From Vogesella alkaliphila (GTDB taxonomy: Bacteria; Pseudomonadota; Gammaproteobacteria; Burkholderiales; Chromobacteriaceae), in contig NZ_BMYW01000001.1 of assembly GCF_014652475.1 (NCBI RefSeq), positions 124,001-188,000 of the forward strand: a stretch of 64,000 nt of DNA, given 5' to 3'. The notes under the pieces were generated by a model, which was not told where the DNA came from, made no database searches, and saw only the letters and a program-made list of their open reading frames with translations. Positions 17,415 to 25,266 of this stretch are shown in pieces (position 1 is the stretch's first letter; each line of letters opens with the position of its first letter). A program made the translations under genes and the position numbers.

Positions 17415-17846
17415 CTAGCGCGTGGCGTACACCCACTGCTTGCCACGGGCGTCGAACGCCATCACCTGGTAGGGCTGCTTGACGCCGGTCTCCATGCCGG
17501 GGCTGCCCTGCGGCATGCCGGCCACCGCCAGGCCGCGGATGGCCGGTTTCTCGCGCAGTACCTTCTGCACCAGGTCGGCCGGCACGTGGCCCTCGAACAC
17601 GTAGCCGCCGATGCTGGCGGTGTGGCAGGAGCGCAGATTGTCCGGCACCTGCAGCCTGTCCTTGACCGCGGCCATGTCGCTGCGGTTTTCGCTGGCGAGC
17701 GGCAACTGCTTGCTGGCCATGTGCTCGGCCCACTTGCTGCAACAGCCGCAGTCGGGGTCCTTGAACAGGGTGGCGACCGGCGCGGCCAGCACCGGCAGGG
17801 AAAGCGCCAGCAGGGTGCCGGCGCGGAACAGGGATCGGATCAGCAT
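17415..17846 (-). CDS. Periplasmic DUF411 metal-binding protein
   Basis: A 143-residue protein with RBS GAGG, a signal peptide of about 21 residues and the DUF411 core. The motif DPDCGCCSKWAEH (Cys33, Cys35, Cys36) and a downstream CH (74-75) plus His87 make a likely copper or other soft-metal site. Members are often found near copper-resistance genes, but here the neighbours are fumarase and an EF-hand protein, so the metal role is inferred from family only. Confidence 0.85.
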   Translation of the reverse strand: MLIRSLFRAGTLLALSLPVLAAPVATLFKDPDCGCCSKWAEHMASKQLPLASENRSDMAAVKDRLQVPDNLRSCHTASIGGYVFEGHVPADLVQKVLREKPAIRGLAVAGMPQGSPGMETGVKQPYQVMAFDARGKQWVYATR

Positions 17847-17925
17847 GGGAAGCCTCGTCGGGAGTAGGGGCGGGTGGCCAGTGACAGACCGCGGCCGGCG
17901 CCACCGGTTCCCGCCGCGACCGGCA

Positions 17926-18618
17926 TCAGGCGGTCAGCTGCACGCTGCCGCCGCTGTCGTCGTCGCTGCCGTAGGCGCGCAGCATCGCCATCAGCCGCAT
18001 CATGAGGCGATTATCCTGCTCGCTGCCGGCGCCGGCAACGTCGCTGTCCCCGCCGCCGGTGCTGCCGCGTTGCGCCTCCTCGTAGGCGATGCTTTCCGCG
18101 AAGCTGACCTTGCCGTCCTGGTTGCTGTCGGCGCTGTCGAAGTTTTCCGCCAGCGCGGCGAAGCGGGCTGCCGCCTCGCTGTCACCGGCCTCGCTGGCGT
18201 CGGCGGCCATCGCCGACAGCCGGTTTTGGTCCAGCCCGTCGTCCCCGCCGCTCGCGGGCGGCGGCGGGGGCGGCATGCCCTGCATGCCGCCGGCCATCAT
18301 CATGCCGCCCATGCCCTGGCTGCGCAGGGCGTTGAACTGGCTGTCCAGCTCGTCGGCCAGCTGTTTCAGGCGCGTGCTCAGCTCGCTCTTGCTGACCTTG
18401 CCGTCGCTGTCGCTGTCCAGTGCCGCGAACAGGTCTTCGTTGTCGCTGCCAAAATCGCTGGCTTCGAGATAACCCTGCTTGCCGGTATCCAGCTTGCTGA
18501 AGATCTCGCTGGCCATCTGCTCGCTGTCCGGGCGCTTCATCGCGCGCGGACCGCCCCCCGTGCCACTCATGCCGGGCAGATAGTTGCTGCCGGCACTGCT
18601 GATTGCGCTGCTGCTCAT
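17926..18618 (-). CDS. EF-hand calcium-binding protein
   Basis: A 230-residue protein. I choose the ATG at 18618 because GAGGAG lies seven bases before it; in-frame starts at 18624 and 18660 fit worse. Two canonical EF-hand loops are visible, DSDSDGKVSKSE (about 68-79) and DSNQDGKVSFAE (about 164-175), plus a degenerate one near DTGKQGYLEASD (about 44-55). A Met/Gly-rich stretch and a run of seven prolines (about 116-122) join the two halves. There is no signal peptide. It belongs to the XopAW-like/calmodulin-like bacterial EF-hand proteins; function unknown. It is transcribed towards the DUF411 gene. Confidence 0.82.
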   Translation of the reverse strand: MSSSAISSAGSNYLPGMSGTGGGPRAMKRPDSEQMASEIFSKLDTGKQGYLEASDFGSDNEDLFAALDSDSDGKVSKSELSTRLKQLADELDSQFNALRSQGMGGMMMAGGMQGMPPPPPPASGGDDGLDQNRLSAMAADASEAGDSEAAARFAALAENFDSADSNQDGKVSFAESIAYEEAQRGSTGGGDSDVAGAGSEQDNRLMMRLMAMLRAYGSDDDSGGSVQLTA

Positions 18619-18724
18619 TGTCATGCTCCTCGTCTCGCCTGCGGAATCCCCGCCGGCCATGCGGCGCGGTTGCGGGTGATGACAATTTATAGCCGGCGTG
18701 TCGGCGCCATTTATCCGCTTTGTA

Positions 18725-19834
18725 TCAAAGCGGATACAGATCGCCGTGCGCGTCGCGCGGCAGGGTCAGCCGCGCGATCAGGCCGCCCTGCGGCGCATTG
18801 TGCAGCGTCAGCGTACCGCCCATGCGCCGCGCCGCGTCGCGGGCGATGGCGAGGCCCAGGCCGACGCCGCCGGTGTGGCGGTTGCGCGACTCCTCCAGCC
18901 GCACGAAGGGTTCGAACACCGAGCTCATGCGGTTTTCCGGAATGCCGGGGCCGTGGTCGCGGATCTCGATGCATACCGTATCGCCGCTCTGCTGCAGATG
19001 GATGTCGGCGCGTTCGCCGTAGCGCAGCGCGTTCTCCAGCAGGTTGTCCAGGCAGCGGCGCAGGCTGCCGGGCAGCGTCAGCAGGCTGTCGGCGTGGCCG
19101 TCGACGCTGACGTGGTGGCCCTGTTCCTGCGCGTCCTCGGCCAGCACCTGCAGCAGCGCGGTGATGTCCAGCAGCTGCCAGCTTTCCTGCTGCGATTCGT
19201 CGCGCAGGTAGGCCAGCGTCGCGTCCAGCATCGCGGTCATGTCGTCGATGTCCTTGCCCAGTTTGGCCTGCAGCGCGGTGTCGTCCAGCTGCGCGCTGCG
19301 CAGGCGGATGCGGGTCAGCGGCGTGCGCAGGTCGTGCGAGACCGCGGCGAGGAAACGGCTGCGCTCCGCCAGCTGCAGGCGCAGCTTGTCCTGCATGCGG
19401 TTGAACAGCCGCGCCGCCTGCCGTGTTTCCAGAGGCCCGCTTTCCGCTATCGGCGGCGCCTCCAGGTTGTCGCCCAGCCGGGCCGCGGCCTGGGTCAGCT
19501 GCTGGATGGGGCGCGCCAGCCGCCGCGCGCCGTACCAGGCCAGCAGGCCGATGATGCTCAGCGTGAGCAGCTGCGCCAGCCAGAAGCCGGGTGGAAAGCG
19601 GCTACGGCTGCCCAGGGGCGGCGGTGGGGGCTGCTGCACGGCCTCGCCGGGTACCAAGGTTGGCCGCAGGCCGGGGGCCGTACGCGCCAGCGGCGGGCGC
19701 GGCGGCTCGTCGCGCGGTGCGGGCGGCCCGAAAAACAGGAACAGGCCGCTCATCACCAGATGGGTGGTCAGGAGCGCGGCCACCACCAGCCCGAACAGGC
19801 GGGTGAAGACGGTATCGGGAAGCAGGCGTTTCAT
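18725..19834 (-). CDS. Sensor histidine kinase (OmpR-type partner)
   Basis: A 369-residue protein starting in the ATGA overlap with the upstream regulator stop. Helix 1 (about 11-36) and helix 2 (about 83-101) enclose a short, proline-rich periplasmic loop of about 45 residues. It continues with HAMP (about 101-155), the H-box AAVSHDLRTPLTR with His167, the N-box DNLLENALRYGE, and the G-boxes DHGPGIP and GVGLGLAIA. The short sensor loop suggests sensing through the membrane or through a partner such as the periplasmic protein encoded two genes upstream. An exact dispersed word is in the loop-coding region. Confidence 0.92.
   Translation of the reverse strand: MKRLLPDTVFTRLFGLVVAALLTTHLVMSGLFLFFGPPAPRDEPPRPPLARTAPGLRPTLVPGEAVQQPPPPPLGSRSRFPPGFWLAQLLTLSIIGLLAWYGARRLARPIQQLTQAAARLGDNLEAPPIAESGPLETRQAARLFNRMQDKLRLQLAERSRFLAAVSHDLRTPLTRIRLRSAQLDDTALQAKLGKDIDDMTAMLDATLAYLRDESQQESWQLLDITALLQVLAEDAQEQGHHVSVDGHADSLLTLPGSLRRCLDNLLENALRYGERADIHLQQSGDTVCIEIRDHGPGIPENRMSSVFEPFVRLEESRNRHTGGVGLGLAIARDAARRMGGTLTLHNAPQGGLIARLTLPRDAHGDLYPL
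19658..19668 (+). repeat. Dispersed uptake-like word inside the histidine kinase gene
   Basis: Exact GGTTGGCCGCA, preceded by CCAA. Confidence 0.7.
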
Positions 19835-20547
19835 TGGCGTACCTTGCAGTCGAACAGGTAACCCTCGCCGCGTACCGTCTTCAGCAGGCGCGGCGCCTTC
19901 GGGTCGTCGCCCAGCTTCTGGCGCAGGCGCGACACCAAGAGGTCGATGCTGCGGTCGAAGGCCTCCACCGTGCGCCCGCGCGCCGCGTCCAGCAGCTGCT
20001 CGCGGCTGAGGATGCGCTGCGGCCGCTCCAGGAAGGTGCACAGCAGCCGGTATTCGGCGTTCGACAGCGGCACCAGCAGCTGCTGCGGGGTGGTGAGTTC
20101 GCGTTTCAGGTGGCTCAGCGTCCAGCCGTCGAAGTGCACGTCCTGCTGCGGGTGGCCGCTGACGGCCGTGCCGCGCAGGCTGCGGCGCAGCACGGTGTGG
20201 ATGCGCGCCACCAGCTCGCGCGGGTCGAACGGCTTCACCACGTAGTCGTCGGCGCCCAGCTCCAGTCCCACCACGCGGTCGGTGGCCTCGCCGCGCGCGG
20301 TGAGCATGATGATGGGCAGCTCGCCCTCGCCGCGGATCTGGCGGCACAGCGCCAGGCCGTCCTCGCCGGGCAGCATCAGGTCCAGGATCACCAGGTCGAA
20401 GCGCTGCTCGGCCAGCGCCGCGCGCATCGCCACGCCGTCGCCGACGCAGGTGCAGTGCATGGCGTAGGCCTGCAGGTACTGGCCGAGCAGGCTGCGGATC
20501 TCCGGGTCGTCGTCAACAATCAACAGGCGGGTGGCGGGGCGGGTCAT
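19831..20547 (-). CDS. OmpR/PhoB-family response regulator
   Basis: A 238-residue protein. The receiver domain has acidic residues DDD (12-14), the phospho-acceptor Asp56 in LDLMLP and a Lys in VVKPFDP; the winged-helix domain (about 140-235) ends RLLKTVRGEGYLF. It is the second gene of a three-gene operon, 38 bp after the periplasmic protein gene and overlapping the kinase start by 4 bp. It is likely to control envelope-stress or cation-related genes, by analogy with CpxR/RstA layouts. Confidence 0.94.
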   Translation of the reverse strand: MTRPATRLLIVDDDPEIRSLLGQYLQAYAMHCTCVGDGVAMRAALAEQRFDLVILDLMLPGEDGLALCRQIRGEGELPIIMLTARGEATDRVVGLELGADDYVVKPFDPRELVARIHTVLRRSLRGTAVSGHPQQDVHFDGWTLSHLKRELTTPQQLLVPLSNAEYRLLCTFLERPQRILSREQLLDAARGRTVEAFDRSIDLLVSRLRQKLGDDPKAPRLLKTVRGEGYLFDCKVRQ

Positions 20548-20585
20548 GCGGGCTTCCGTTTCGGTTCGGTGGTGGGCAGCCGTGA

Positions 20586-21065
20586 TTATGGCTGATCCTG
20601 CGCCGCCGCCGGTGCGGCAAGTTCGCTGTTCATGTGCGCCAGCAGGCCTTGCCGCACCAGGCTGGCCTGCTGCGCGTCCAGGCTGTCGAGGAAGGCGAGC
20701 CACGCCACGGGCAGGGCGTCCGCCGTGTCGCTGGCCGCCACGCCGGCGCGCAGCGCGGCCGACAGGCTGCTGCTGTCGTCTTCCAGCTGCCGGCGCAGGG
20801 TCAGCTGCGCCTGTTGCCGCGCCTGGCGACGGGTGGTCTGCGCGCTGAGCTCGGCGATGTCGGCTTTCAGCCACAGCGCCTGCTGTCTGGCGTCCAGTTG
20901 CAGATAGGGCAGCAGCGGCTCCAGCTGGCCGGCCAGGCCAGGCCGCGGGTGGTGGGCGCCGCTCTGGTGGGGCGGCGGGGCGGCCGGCGGCTGCGCCAGC
21001 GCGCCGTGCAGCACGGTCAGGCACAGCAGGGTGGCGAGCAGGCGCGGCAGGGCGGGACGTTTCAT
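20586..21065 (-). CDS. Small periplasmic protein, Spy/CpxP-like
   Basis: A 159-residue protein. Start at MKRPALP, with AAGGAAAA before it. The signal peptide ends ALA/Q (about residue 24). The mature part is helical and rich in Gln/Ala/Leu, with [15 protein letters not shown] resembling the LTxxQ region of Spy/CpxP chaperones, though the exact motif is not present. As the first gene before a response regulator and a kinase with a tiny periplasmic loop, it may be the accessory sensor or a target of the system. The assignment is by context and composition. Confidence 0.7.
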   Translation of the reverse strand: MKRPALPRLLATLLCLTVLHGALAQPPAAPPPHQSGAHHPRPGLAGQLEPLLPYLQLDARQQALWLKADIAELSAQTTRRQARQQAQLTLRRQLEDDSSSLSAALRAGVAASDTADALPVAWLAFLDSLDAQQASLVRQGLLAHMNSELAAPAAAQDQP

Positions 21066-21271
21066 CGTATTTTCCTTGGCAAGTGACGGGAACAAGTGAC
21101 GGGGCATTCCCGCAGCCTGCAGTGTCCGCCGCCGCCGTGTCGGGGCGTTGTCGGCTTTGTATCGGCGCTGACACAGTCACGCCGCATGTGGGCAATGGAT
21201 GGCGCAATCGGTCCGCAGCCGGTCGGCTTTGCGCCTCGCGGCCAAGCTTTGCCGCAGCCACAATGGCCTTA

Positions 21272-21411
21272 GAACCTGTTCAAAGTCTGCTGCGCTTCGG
21301 CGATACAGCGTTAAAAACGCCTTCGGAATGCTCATTTACTACTTGTAAACTCCGCTTCCTCAGTCGTTTTCGCCTCGTCTCGCTCTAGCTCGCGAGACTT
21401 TGAACGGGTTC
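21272..21411 (-). mobile_element. MITE-like element family B, copy 2
   Basis: A 140-bp element with terminal repeats GAACCTGTTCAAAGTCT and, reading inward from the other end, GAACCCGTTCAAAGTCT, flanked by TTA (21269-21271, 21412-21414). Its complement aligns along its length with copy 1 (6390-6539). It ends 31 bp before the start codon of the isochorismatase-like gene, so it may have replaced or carried part of that promoter. Confidence 0.82.
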
Positions 21412-21442
21412 TTAGCCCCTGCCACTACCCGAGGAAAGCACC

Positions 21443-22012
21443 ATGTCCCGTTCCGCCCTGCTCGTGATCGATGTCCAGGACTCCTTCCTGCAACGCCCGT
21501 ACTGGGATGCCGCCGCCTTGCCCGCGTTTCGCGACAAGCTGCTGGCGCTGATAGACGGCGCCCGAGCACGCGGTGTGCCGGTGGTGCACGTGCTGCACGA
21601 GGACGGCGATGGCCCGTTCTCTGCCGCGTCCGGCCTGGTGCGGCCGATGGCGTGGCTGCCGGGCGGCGCCGATGTCACCTTTACCAAGCACGTGCACAAC
21701 GCGTTCACCGATACCGGTCTGCAGGCGTGGCTGGCGGCGCGCGGCATCGACCGCCTGATCGTCAGCGGCATCCGCAGCGAGCAGTGCTGCGAGACCACCA
21801 CCCGCGTCGGCAGCGATCTCGGCTTTGCCGTCGACTACGTGTCGGAGGCGACGCTGACCTTTGCGATGACCCATCCGGTCAGCGGCCGCGTTTACAGCCC
21901 GGAGGACATCATCGCCCGCACCGAGCTGGTGCTGGCCGGCCGCTTTGCCGAGATCCACAGCGTAGACAGCGTGCTGGCGCGGCTGGACGCCGAGGAGGTG
22001 TGCCATGCTTGA
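21443..22012 (+). CDS. Isochorismatase-family cysteine hydrolase
   Basis: A 189-residue protein with RBS GAGGAAA. The family catalytic triad is visible: Asp10 (VIDVQD), Lys82 (FTKHVHNAF) and Cys115 (SGIRSEQCCETT). The fold is complete. Members hydrolyse isochorismate, nicotinamide, ureidoacrylate and similar amides; no neighbour reveals the substrate. Its end overlaps the DUF1272 gene by 8 bp, so the two are translationally coupled. Confidence 0.88.
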   Translation: MSRSALLVIDVQDSFLQRPYWDAAALPAFRDKLLALIDGARARGVPVVHVLHEDGDGPFSAASGLVRPMAWLPGGADVTFTKHVHNAFTDTGLQAWLAARGIDRLIVSGIRSEQCCETTTRVGSDLGFAVDYVSEATLTFAMTHPVSGRVYSPEDIIARTELVLAGRFAEIHSVDSVLARLDAEEVCHA

Positions 22013-22238
22013 GCTGCGCCCCGGCTGCGAGCTGTGCGATGCCGACCTGCCGGCCGATCTGCCCGGCGCCTATATCTGCAGCTTCGAGTGCACCTTCTGC
22101 CGCGACTGCGCGGCACGCCTGGCGCACGACTGTCCCAATTGCGGCGGCGAGCTGCTGCCGCGGCCGCGGCGGGTGGGCGCGAGACTGGCGGCCAATCCGG
22201 CCAGCACGCAGCGCGTGGTCAAGCCGCGCCCACTGTAG
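22005..22238 (+). CDS. DUF1272 small zinc-ribbon-like protein
   Basis: A 77-residue protein. It begins MLELRPGCELCDADLP and continues with ICSFECTFCRDC and CPNCGG, giving at least eight cysteines in CxxC pairs that match the DUF1272 family and probably bind zinc. Function unknown. It overlaps the upstream hydrolase gene by 8 bp. Confidence 0.9.
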   Translation: MLELRPGCELCDADLPADLPGAYICSFECTFCRDCAARLAHDCPNCGGELLPRPRRVGARLAANPASTQRVVKPRPL

Positions 22239-22312
22239 CCGTGCCATCGTGAACACACTGTTGCTGTTGCCACCGGCAGCGGTGGCGTAAGGTAACAGAC
22301 CGGGTTCACCCA

Positions 22313-22336
22313 GCCCGGCCGCCGCGGCGGCCGGGC
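22313..22336. repeat. 24-bp perfect palindrome upstream of eamA
   Basis: GCCCGGCCGCCG/CGGCGGCCGGGC lies 23 bp before the EamA start codon. A hairpin here could end the upstream transcript or shield the 5' leader. No T-tract follows. Confidence 0.5.
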
Positions 22337-22358
22337 ACAACTTCGCAGGAGCAAGGCC

Positions 22359-23252
22359 ATGAACTGGCAAGACCGACTGATCGCCCTCGCCATCGTCGCG
22401 GTGTGGGGCTTCAATTTCGTGGTGATCAAGTGGGGCGTGGCCGGCGTGCCGCCGTTCCTGCTCGGCGCGCTGCGCTTTGCCGCGGCGGCGGGCATCGGCC
22501 TCTTGTTCGTGCGCCGCCCCGCTATCCCGTGGCGCTGGCTGGCGCTGTACGGGCTGTCGGTCGGCCTCGGCCAGTTCGCCTGCCTGTTCACCGCCATCAA
22601 GCTGGGCATGCCGGCAGGCCTCGCCTCCATCGTGCTGCAGTCGCAGGCCTTCTTCACGCTCCTGATCGCGATGCTGTGGCTGAAGGAGTCGTTCACCGCC
22701 TGGCAGCTGGCCGGCCTCGTGATCGGCAGCGCCGGGCTGTACCTGATCGGCGGCCTCGGCGCCGCCGGCTTGCCGCTGCTGGGCTTCGTGCTGACGCTGT
22801 GCGGCGCCGCCAGCTGGGCGCTGTCCAATGTGGTGGTGCGCCGCATCGTCGCCGCCGGCTTCAAGCCGGACATGCTGGGGCTGGTGGTGTGGAGCAGCCT
22901 GATCCCCATCGTGCCGTTCTTCGCGCTGTCGGCGCTGTTCGAGGCCGACCGCATCGTGTGGGCGCAGGTGTTCAGCGGCAAGAGCCTGTTCGCCATCGCC
23001 TATCTGGCGCTGATCGCCACCCTGTTCGGCTACGGCCAGTGGAGCAAGCTGTTGAGCCGCCATGCGGCCAACGTGGTGGCGCCGTACTCGCTGCTGGTGC
23101 CGTTCTTCGGCGTGCTGTCGGCGGCGCTGGTGCTGGGCGAGCGCCTGAGCTTCTGGCAGCTGGCCGGCGGCGTGGTGCTGGTGTCCGGACTGGCCATCAA
23201 TATGTTCGGCGCGCGGCTGCTGGCCTTGCTGCGCAAGCCGCTGCCGGCGTAA
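22359..23252 (+). CDS. eamA: EamA-type amino-acid metabolite exporter
   Basis: A 297-residue, ten-helix drug/metabolite transporter with two EamA repeats (about 5-138 and 147-285). The segments LGMPAGLASIVLQSQAFFTL and GYGQWSKLLSRHAANVVAPYSLLVPFFG closely resemble E. coli EamA (YdeD), which exports cysteine pathway metabolites such as O-acetylserine. It is therefore probably an inner-membrane amino-acid exporter. It is followed after 31 bp by the DUF1737 gene and then a GlxA-type regulator that may control it. Confidence 0.85.
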   Translation: MNWQDRLIALAIVAVWGFNFVVIKWGVAGVPPFLLGALRFAAAAGIGLLFVRRPAIPWRWLALYGLSVGLGQFACLFTAIKLGMPAGLASIVLQSQAFFTLLIAMLWLKESFTAWQLAGLVIGSAGLYLIGGLGAAGLPLLGFVLTLCGAASWALSNVVVRRIVAAGFKPDMLGLVVWSSLIPIVPFFALSALFEADRIVWAQVFSGKSLFAIAYLALIATLFGYGQWSKLLSRHAANVVAPYSLLVPFFGVLSAALVLGERLSFWQLAGGVVLVSGLAINMFGARLLALLRKPLPA

Positions 23253-23263
23253 GGTTGGCCGCA
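23253..23263 (+). repeat. Dispersed uptake-like word
   Basis: Exact GGTTGGCCGCA beginning one base after the eamA stop codon. Confidence 0.7.
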
Positions 23264-23283
23264 TCATTACCGGGAGAGACACC

Positions 23284-23481
23284 ATGAAACTGTACCGACT
23301 GCTGACCGGCACCGACGACGCCGCCTTCTGCCACCGCGTCAGCGAGGCGCTGAACCGTGGCTGGCACCTGCACGGCAACCCGGCGCTGACCTTCGACGGC
23401 CAGCGCGTGATCGCGGCGCAGGCGATCGTGAAGGAGGTCGACGGCGAGTACGCGCCGGAGATCCGGCTGGGCGAGCTGTAG
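23284..23481 (+). CDS. DUF1737 small protein
   Basis: A 65-residue protein with RBS GGGAGA. The sequence KLYRLLTGTDDAAFCHRVSEALNRGW is the hallmark of DUF1737, a short family of unknown function. It is complete at the usual length. Probably co-transcribed with eamA. Confidence 0.88.
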   Translation: MKLYRLLTGTDDAAFCHRVSEALNRGWHLHGNPALTFDGQRVIAAQAIVKEVDGEYAPEIRLGEL

Positions 23482-23499
23482 CCGTGGTGGCTGCACAAG

Positions 23500-23510
23500 G
23501 GTTGGCCGCA
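23500..23510 (+). repeat. Dispersed uptake-like word
   Basis: Exact GGTTGGCCGCA; its last base is the A of the ATG of the GlxA-type regulator. Confidence 0.7.
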
Positions 23511-24442
23511 TGAAGGACGTGTACTTCCTGCTCACCCCGCGCTATCTGGCGCTGGATTTCGTCGGCCCGGCCGAGGCGCTGCGCATGGCCATCGACGAGG
23601 GCGCGCCGTTCCGCCTGCACGTCGCCGGGCCGCAAGCCGAGTGCGTCAGCTCGCTGGGGCTGACGTCGCGCATCGACCCGCTGCCGGCGGCGCTGGCCGA
23701 CGGCAGCCTGGTGATCCTGTGCGGCACGGTGGACGAGGACGCCGACTACGCCACGCCGGCGGCGCAGCGGCTGATCGCCTGGCTGCAGCGGCACATCACG
23801 CCCGAGGTGAGCCTGGCGACGGTGTGTTCCGGCGCGCTGCTGGCCGGCATGGCCGGGCTGCTCAACGGCCGCGCCTGCACCACCCACCACAGCATCACCG
23901 CCAAGCTGGCGGCGCTGGCGCCGAGGGCGCGGGTGCTGGACAACCGCGTGTTCGTCGAGGACGGCCACATCGCCACCTCGGCCGGCATCACCACCGGCAT
24001 GGATCTGGCGCTGGCGCTGATCGAGCGCCACGCCGGGCCGGACGTGGCTGCGCGCGTGGCGCGACGCATGGTGCTGTACAGCCGCCGCGCCGGCGACGAT
24101 CCGCAGCTGTCGCCGTGGCTGGCGTTCCGCAACCACCTGCACCCGGCGGTGCACCGCGCGCAGGACCTGATCGCGCGCGATCCGGCGCAGCGCTGGCCGG
24201 TGGAGGCGCTGGCCGAGCGCGTCCACCTCAGCCCGCGCCACCTGACGCGGCTGTTCCGCGAGCAGGCCGGCGTCGGCATCGTCGAATACCAGCAGCGGCT
24301 GCGGGTGGCGGTGGTGCGCCAGCTGTTGCAGCAGGGCGTGGCGGTGGAGCGCGCCGCCGAAGGCGCCGGCTTCGCCTCGGCGCGCGACATGCGGCGGGTG
24401 TGGCACAAGTTCGAGAGCGTCAATCCCGGCCAGCTGGCCTGA
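23510..24442 (+). CDS. GlxA-family transcriptional regulator (DJ-1/PfpI + AraC HTH)
   Basis: A 310-residue protein with an N-terminal class I amidotransferase-like/DJ-1 domain (about 1-180; the elbow ATVCSGALLAG carries the Cys) and a C-terminal AraC helix-turn-helix (about 205-308; VHLSPRHLTRLFREQAGVG, then AAEGAGFASARDMRRVWHKF). Such proteins sense small nitrogen compounds and activate transcription. The start ATG overlaps the last base of a dispersed word, and no strong RBS is seen other than AAGGG ten bases upstream. It could regulate the adjacent eamA. Confidence 0.9.
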   Translation: MKDVYFLLTPRYLALDFVGPAEALRMAIDEGAPFRLHVAGPQAECVSSLGLTSRIDPLPAALADGSLVILCGTVDEDADYATPAAQRLIAWLQRHITPEVSLATVCSGALLAGMAGLLNGRACTTHHSITAKLAALAPRARVLDNRVFVEDGHIATSAGITTGMDLALALIERHAGPDVAARVARRMVLYSRRAGDDPQLSPWLAFRNHLHPAVHRAQDLIARDPAQRWPVEALAERVHLSPRHLTRLFREQAGVGIVEYQQRLRVAVVRQLLQQGVAVERAAEGAGFASARDMRRVWHKFESVNPGQLA

Positions 24443-24460
24443 GCGCCGGGCCGGCTTGCG

Positions 24461-24904
24461 CTAGCGCCAATTGAAGTTCAGGCTGCGCGAGCCGTGCCGG
24501 CCCAGCTGCACGTTGCGCTGCTGGCGCATGCCCATATAGCTGGCCTCGACCCGGTAGCTGCCGGCCGGCAGGTCGGCATACAGCAGTGGCCCGACCTGTT
24601 GCAGCGACAGCACCGGCTGTCCCTTGCTGCTGCGGATATCGACATCGACGCCGACCACATACTGGCCGGCACCTTCGGAAAAGGTCATGTGCAGGCTGTA
24701 GCCGGCACTTTGCTTGATGGCCTGCGACTCGTCCTGGCCGACGCCGCCGTTGAGGTAGGCGATGCCGTTCTGTTGCTGAATTTGCAGGTTGGCAGCCTGC
24801 AGCGTGGCCGGCATGGCGTCTTCTGCGTGTAGTGCCAAGGGGGACAGCCCGAGCAGCAAGCCCAGCATCAGGCCCGAATATTTCCGTGTATGGATGGTGT
24901 TCAT
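24461..24904 (-). CDS. Small secreted protein of unknown function
   Basis: A 147-residue protein. Start at 24904 with AAGGAG seven bases upstream; the signal peptide is MNTIHTRKYSGLMLGLLLGL...ALHA/E (about 1-27). The rest is a compact beta-rich domain. The C-terminal half (LPAGSYRVEASYMGMRQQRNV) looks like the carboxypeptidase-regulatory/transthyretin-like fold found in secreted bacterial proteins. No enzyme motif. It converges on the GlxA-type regulator. Confidence 0.75.
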   Translation of the reverse strand: MNTIHTRKYSGLMLGLLLGLSPLALHAEDAMPATLQAANLQIQQQNGIAYLNGGVGQDESQAIKQSAGYSLHMTFSEGAGQYVVGVDVDIRSSKGQPVLSLQQVGPLLYADLPAGSYRVEASYMGMRQQRNVQLGRHGSRSLNFNWR

Positions 24905-25266
24905 GATCAAGACTCCTTGCGGGAGGGGTGCCCGCTCTTGTCGCCGTCGCACGGCGCTGGCGTAGCCAGGTCGTTTGCCTGCGTGCGCAGGCCGCTAGCG
25001 GTGGCGGCGTGCGGCCATGGCGCCGCCCCGGAAAGGGGCACGTCCGGATACACGCTTGAGTACGAGAATGTGACACGCGGGGGTGTCTTGTCGGTGCGGT
25101 GGCGCCCATGCTTTGCGGCGCCGGGCTGCATCCGCCCCTTGCTGGCGGCCAAGGTTGGCCGCAATGGTCGTCAAGCTGTCGCGCTTGACGCTGGTGTGGT
25201 GCCGGCAATCCTGCAGCCGGCACGAGAACCCCGTACAATCCGGCCATTGTTTTTGCGGTATACCTC
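24905..25266. other. Divergent promoter region of the secreted protein and rlmF genes
   Basis: No gene. Contains a compact word pair (25145-25162), and a candidate -10 TACAAT (25234-25239) for rlmF. Confidence 0.5.
25152..25162 (+). repeat. Dispersed uptake-like word, compact pair
   Basis: Exact GGTTGGCCGCA; with the preceding GCGGCCAA (25145-25152) it makes GCGGCCAAGGTTGGCCGC. Confidence 0.7.
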
